Of a stretch of 64,000 nt of DNA, positions 61,074 through 64,000 are shown in pieces (positions within the stretch are counted from its first letter, which is position 1; each line of letters starts with the position of its first letter). A model generated the notes under the pieces. The model was given only the letters and a program-made list of their open reading frames with translations. It did not search any database and was not told where the DNA came from. The stretch covers positions 26,970,001 to 27,034,000 of the forward strand of contig OZ231128.1 of the NCBI GenBank assembly GCA_965153355.1. Direction: 5' to 3'. Position numbers and translations under genes: made by a program. Source of the stretch: Flaccisagitta enflata. Taxonomy: Eukaryota > Chaetognatha > Sagittoidea > Aphragmophora.

Positions 61074-63075
61074 CGTGTTGCGATAGGAAAATGAGACACT
61101 ATACGTTTGCTGAAACCGCATTTTTCATTGAACGTGCGCGCTCGTGAGTGCGTCCGAACGGTGATGAACTTGATCGAACGGTGACAAACTCTAATCTTTT
61201 TCTATATTACAATTTTTTTGGCTGATAATTTCAAATTGATTTTTATTGTGTACGCGTGATTTACGCCATTTGAAAGATGGACAGATGGAAATTTATGTGA
61301 TCTACCGTGCAAAAACGCAAGAAATTTCATTCCACGAGTGCCCGTATAGGTTGTGGGAATTGGAAATCGGTGGAGAAATAATGGGCGGGGTGGGGGGCGC
61401 GGTGGTTTGGGACAAGTGACATCTTCACTATGTACCTATAGTTAGCGTTGATTTGCTAAAATTCTCTCCTTATCATGTGGATGAAATGAGTATGACGACT
61501 GTCGAGCCTGCCTTTTTCCGGGTGTATGACATAAAGCGCATGGACTCAATCGTTTGAAATGACGTGCCTTTTTTGCGGACTCACGAGAGAATTACACATT
61601 CAATCATGTGCGGCTATGGGAAGTATTTTTATCGTTACCGCTCGTACCAAGAGAGTCGCTTTATACGGACTTGGATTGGATACCTGAAACGGATCCCGCA
61701 AAGAGTACTGATGCATTTTTGCCTCCTCGGCTTATTCCCCGTGTATCGGTAGTTCGTTCAGTGGTTGTTTATTGATATTGTCTTTTATACAACTCATCTT
61801 TTTTTGCTAAATTAACAATGAGAACTGCAGTATTGTCCCTCCGCTAGCACCGTCCGTTGAGAGTGAATCAATCCTTATGATATAATCTTTGAGGCTATTT
61901 TTTTTTCTGAATTGCCGCCCGAGTTGAAAGAGAGAGGGAGTGATTTCTGGTGATACTATGAACTAACCATTGAAATTCGAATTTGTCTCTATTGTCATTC
62001 ATTTATTGGGCTCAATCTGTCCCGCATCGTTTGTATAAATTTTGAGGTTGCACCAATGTGCAACGCGCGCTATGTACACGCCATTCCACCTCGGGCACTA
62101 GTTAAATTCAAAGAAGAAACCGCGATTTTCTATAATTCGTACGTCGTCGACGATTTTTATTCTGAACCATAAAAGTCGGATTCGGGCGCCATTGACGTGG
62201 TTCCTCCCGCTTTTTTTCGCCGGTAATCTTGACATCGCATCGGAAGTTGAAAACTATCTATATATATCCACTTTAAACCTAAGCCGCGCTTCCGTTACGC
62301 GATTATCTTCAAAGCACTTGTTGGCTGGTCTCAGTTGTGATAAAATTGCAAGTTTCCCTTTTTATTATTTCCATTTTTTTTCTTCTTTCCGTTGGTGATT
62401 GTCCTCTCTCTCTCTCCCCCACTCCTGTATTATTAGAAAACATGAAAATATCGCGATGGAGGTCTTTTCACGCTACCCTGGAGGTGGAAGAAGGCTTTAA
62501 TAACTCTTTAGACGTTTAGGAAAATTTACCCCCATTTTTTTGTAAATTTTGTTTTTATCCATCGAGCGAGGACGGGCTTTGTAAATTATAATGTTTAGAA
62601 ATTTAAAAAAACATTTCTTTACTAGTTTCTATTTCAGCTGATTATCATCTCAGACGTCACGTATGATTGCTATCTTTGGTGTCGCGTAGATTTACCTAAG
62701 GTATGTCAATTAAATACAAGCGACCTCGTTATTTCAATCCACTTTTCAATCTTTCGCGTCTATCCGTCCGTCTCATTTGTTGGTTAAGGACGATGTTTTG
62801 GCCTTACGACCCTGGCCCAAGTACGTGAGCCTGAAAACTCTTTCCTTTGCCTCTTATTCAGGTGATGAATCTGATCACGTCCACGCTCTGTCTTCACGCA
62901 TTTCTTGCGCTCTGTTGTTTCTTGACTGTCTTTGCGCAATTCGACGGATTCGGAGGTTATCTACAAGTGTCATAACGTTTTCAAATTAATTACGATTATC
63001 AATGCCGCCAACCTTAAATTTAAACAAAATCATTGGGTGCACAAAGTACAAACCGACAATTAACTGGCCGCTCGT

Positions 63076-63169
<94 letters not shown>

Positions 63170-63331
63170 CTCTCTTTCTCCTCTCTTTCTCCTCTCTTTC
63201 TCCTTGAGAAAGGTTACTTTATCCACTGTCAAGAATTTCTTTTCTGGATACTCATTTTAGCAGAATTGGGTCCTCTGAGCGCGCGCCGATAATAGTTTTG
63301 TGAAAAAGAATCCTCCAGATAAAAAAAAATC
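61074..63331. other. Region between B55 and STIM
   Basis: About 2.26 kb of AT-rich unique DNA, presumably B55 3' UTR and STIM upstream sequence, with no supported coding exon and no clear transposon. A pure (CT)n tract lies at 63079-63163. No canonical AATAAA was confidently assigned to B55. Confidence 0.5.
63079..63205. repeat. (CT)n microsatellite grading into CTCTCTTTCTC repeats
   Basis: About 42 CT dinucleotides, followed by four CTCTCTTTCTC units, about 130 bp upstream of the STIM ATG. GAGA/CT tracts near starts can bind GAGA-type factors, but here that is only a possibility. Confidence 0.9.
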
Positions 63332-64000
63332 ATGCCGTCCAATTCTCTGTCCATTTTGTCGCCTTGTTCGACAATGATTGCGATGTCAATGGTGATTTTG
63401 TCGTGCCATTGCTTGGTGTCCGCGACGACCACTGCCTACCCTCCGCCCGAAGTGGAGTTTCCGACCCACGAAGCGCTACTCGAAGCTGCCTTTGACGCAA
63501 TCAAATATCTTCACTCTCAAATGGACGATGATCATAGTGGGAGTGTGGATCTCGCCGAGAGTGGAGGATTTATCAAGGAAGAACTCTCTCAGGTTAGAGC
63601 CGCTTACCGTGGCTTAAGACCGCAGATCTACATATGATAATTTGGACTACTATACTAATCCTAAAGTATACATTACATTTTCCCCCTCGGTTAGTCCAAC
63701 GGCAAATCCCGACAATCGACATTCCACGCTGGCAATGACGATCAGATTACGGTTCTCGATCTCTGGGAGAAGTTTCGCACGGCGCCCATATCCGAATGGA
63801 ACGTCGACCAAACCGTCGTTTGGCTGTTAGACTGCGCGGCGTCCGGTTCGACCGGCGCATCTACGGAGAAATACGAGGCGCTGTTTCGAGAGCGCGGCGT
63901 CTCGGGACTTCATTTGGCGCTGATCGCCGCCAACAAGGATCACTTTTTCAACAAGTTCTTCGGACGAAACGTCATCGCCGCCGAAGATAAGAAACGACTC
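63332..64000 (+). CDS. STIM: Stromal interaction molecule (STIM), N-terminal 189 residues, runs off the right edge
   Basis: ER calcium sensor that activates Orai channels in store-operated calcium entry. Exons 63332-63592 and 63695-64000 join in frame; the latter is open at the window end. A hydrophobic signal peptide spans about residues 12-31 (STMIAMSMVILSCHCLVSA). The canonical EF-hand loop is at residues 65-76 (DDDHSGSVDLAE, with Asp65, Asp67, Ser69, Ser71 and Glu76). The hidden-EF segment follows, with STFHAGNDDQITVLDLWEKF, and a SAM domain starts at WNVDQTVVWLLD. The order EF-hand, hidden EF, SAM is unique to STIM. The transmembrane and CRAC-activating parts lie outside the window. Confidence 0.93.

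Overview
The window is animal-type nuclear DNA, probably from an invertebrate. Its genes have many GT-AG introns, and the products include a STIM calcium sensor, a PP2A B55 subunit, CRM1/exportin-1 and SSNA1. Coding exons are CpG-rich, while introns are loaded with transposons and minisatellites. Nothing in the sequence lets me name the species. No rRNA, tRNA or CRISPR array was seen.

Ten genes can be assembled exon by exon, all on the + strand. In order they are: XPO1 (C-terminal part, 2569-5073); an unrecognised coiled-coil protein (10201-15999); a (6-4) photolyase/cryptochrome-family protein (16307-21622); an aldo-keto reductase (22171-23443); PRPF4 (23793-29903); SSNA1 (30289-36596); RBMX2 (36943-38784); PCID2 (39018-57127); PPP2R2/B55 (58122-61073); and the N-terminal part of STIM (63332 to the right edge). 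From the coiled-coil gene to PCID2 the gaps between coding regions are only about 230-550 bp. Most of these genes have a pyrimidine-rich stretch ending in AG a short way before the ATG, so operon-like transcription with trans-splicing is possible but unproven. PRPF4 (tri-snRNP) and RBMX2 (RES complex) act in pre-mRNA splicing, and PCID2 (TREX-2) and XPO1 act in nuclear export.

The largest object is a 13,975-bp Ty3/gypsy-type LTR retrotransposon (39242-53216) in the first mapped intron of PCID2. It has nearly identical 413/414-bp LTRs, a 4-bp target duplication (GTGC), a primer-binding-site candidate, a polypurine tract and four long open frames. These are an upstream ORF with a PPPY motif; a zinc-finger-less RG-rich gag; a pol with protease, RT, RNase H and DD35E integrase plus a long proline-rich tail; and, where an env gene would normally sit, a 1165-residue ORF. 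That last ORF carries all the catalytic residues of a DEDDy 3'-5' exonuclease. Gag and pol are joined by a textbook -1 frameshift site (A AAA AAC, 6-nt spacer, GC-rich stem with a possible pseudoknot). The exonuclease-bearing element is the best candidate here for an undescribed system.

The other introns and intergenic stretches hold several repeat families. Foldback family A has inverted ends around arrays of roughly 20-bp units, in at least ten copies. Family B has a GTCGCG hairpin end and GTCC arrays. There is a 5.1-kb CACTA-ended inverted-repeat element inside a family A copy (SSNA1 intron), a 2.66-kb TIR element with dimeric satellite-like repeats (PRPF4 intron), two hAT-type MITEs with 8-bp target duplications, and a mariner-like MITE. 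Two related 16-bp pyrimidine minisatellites of about 1.15 kb lie just upstream of 3' splice sites in two different genes.
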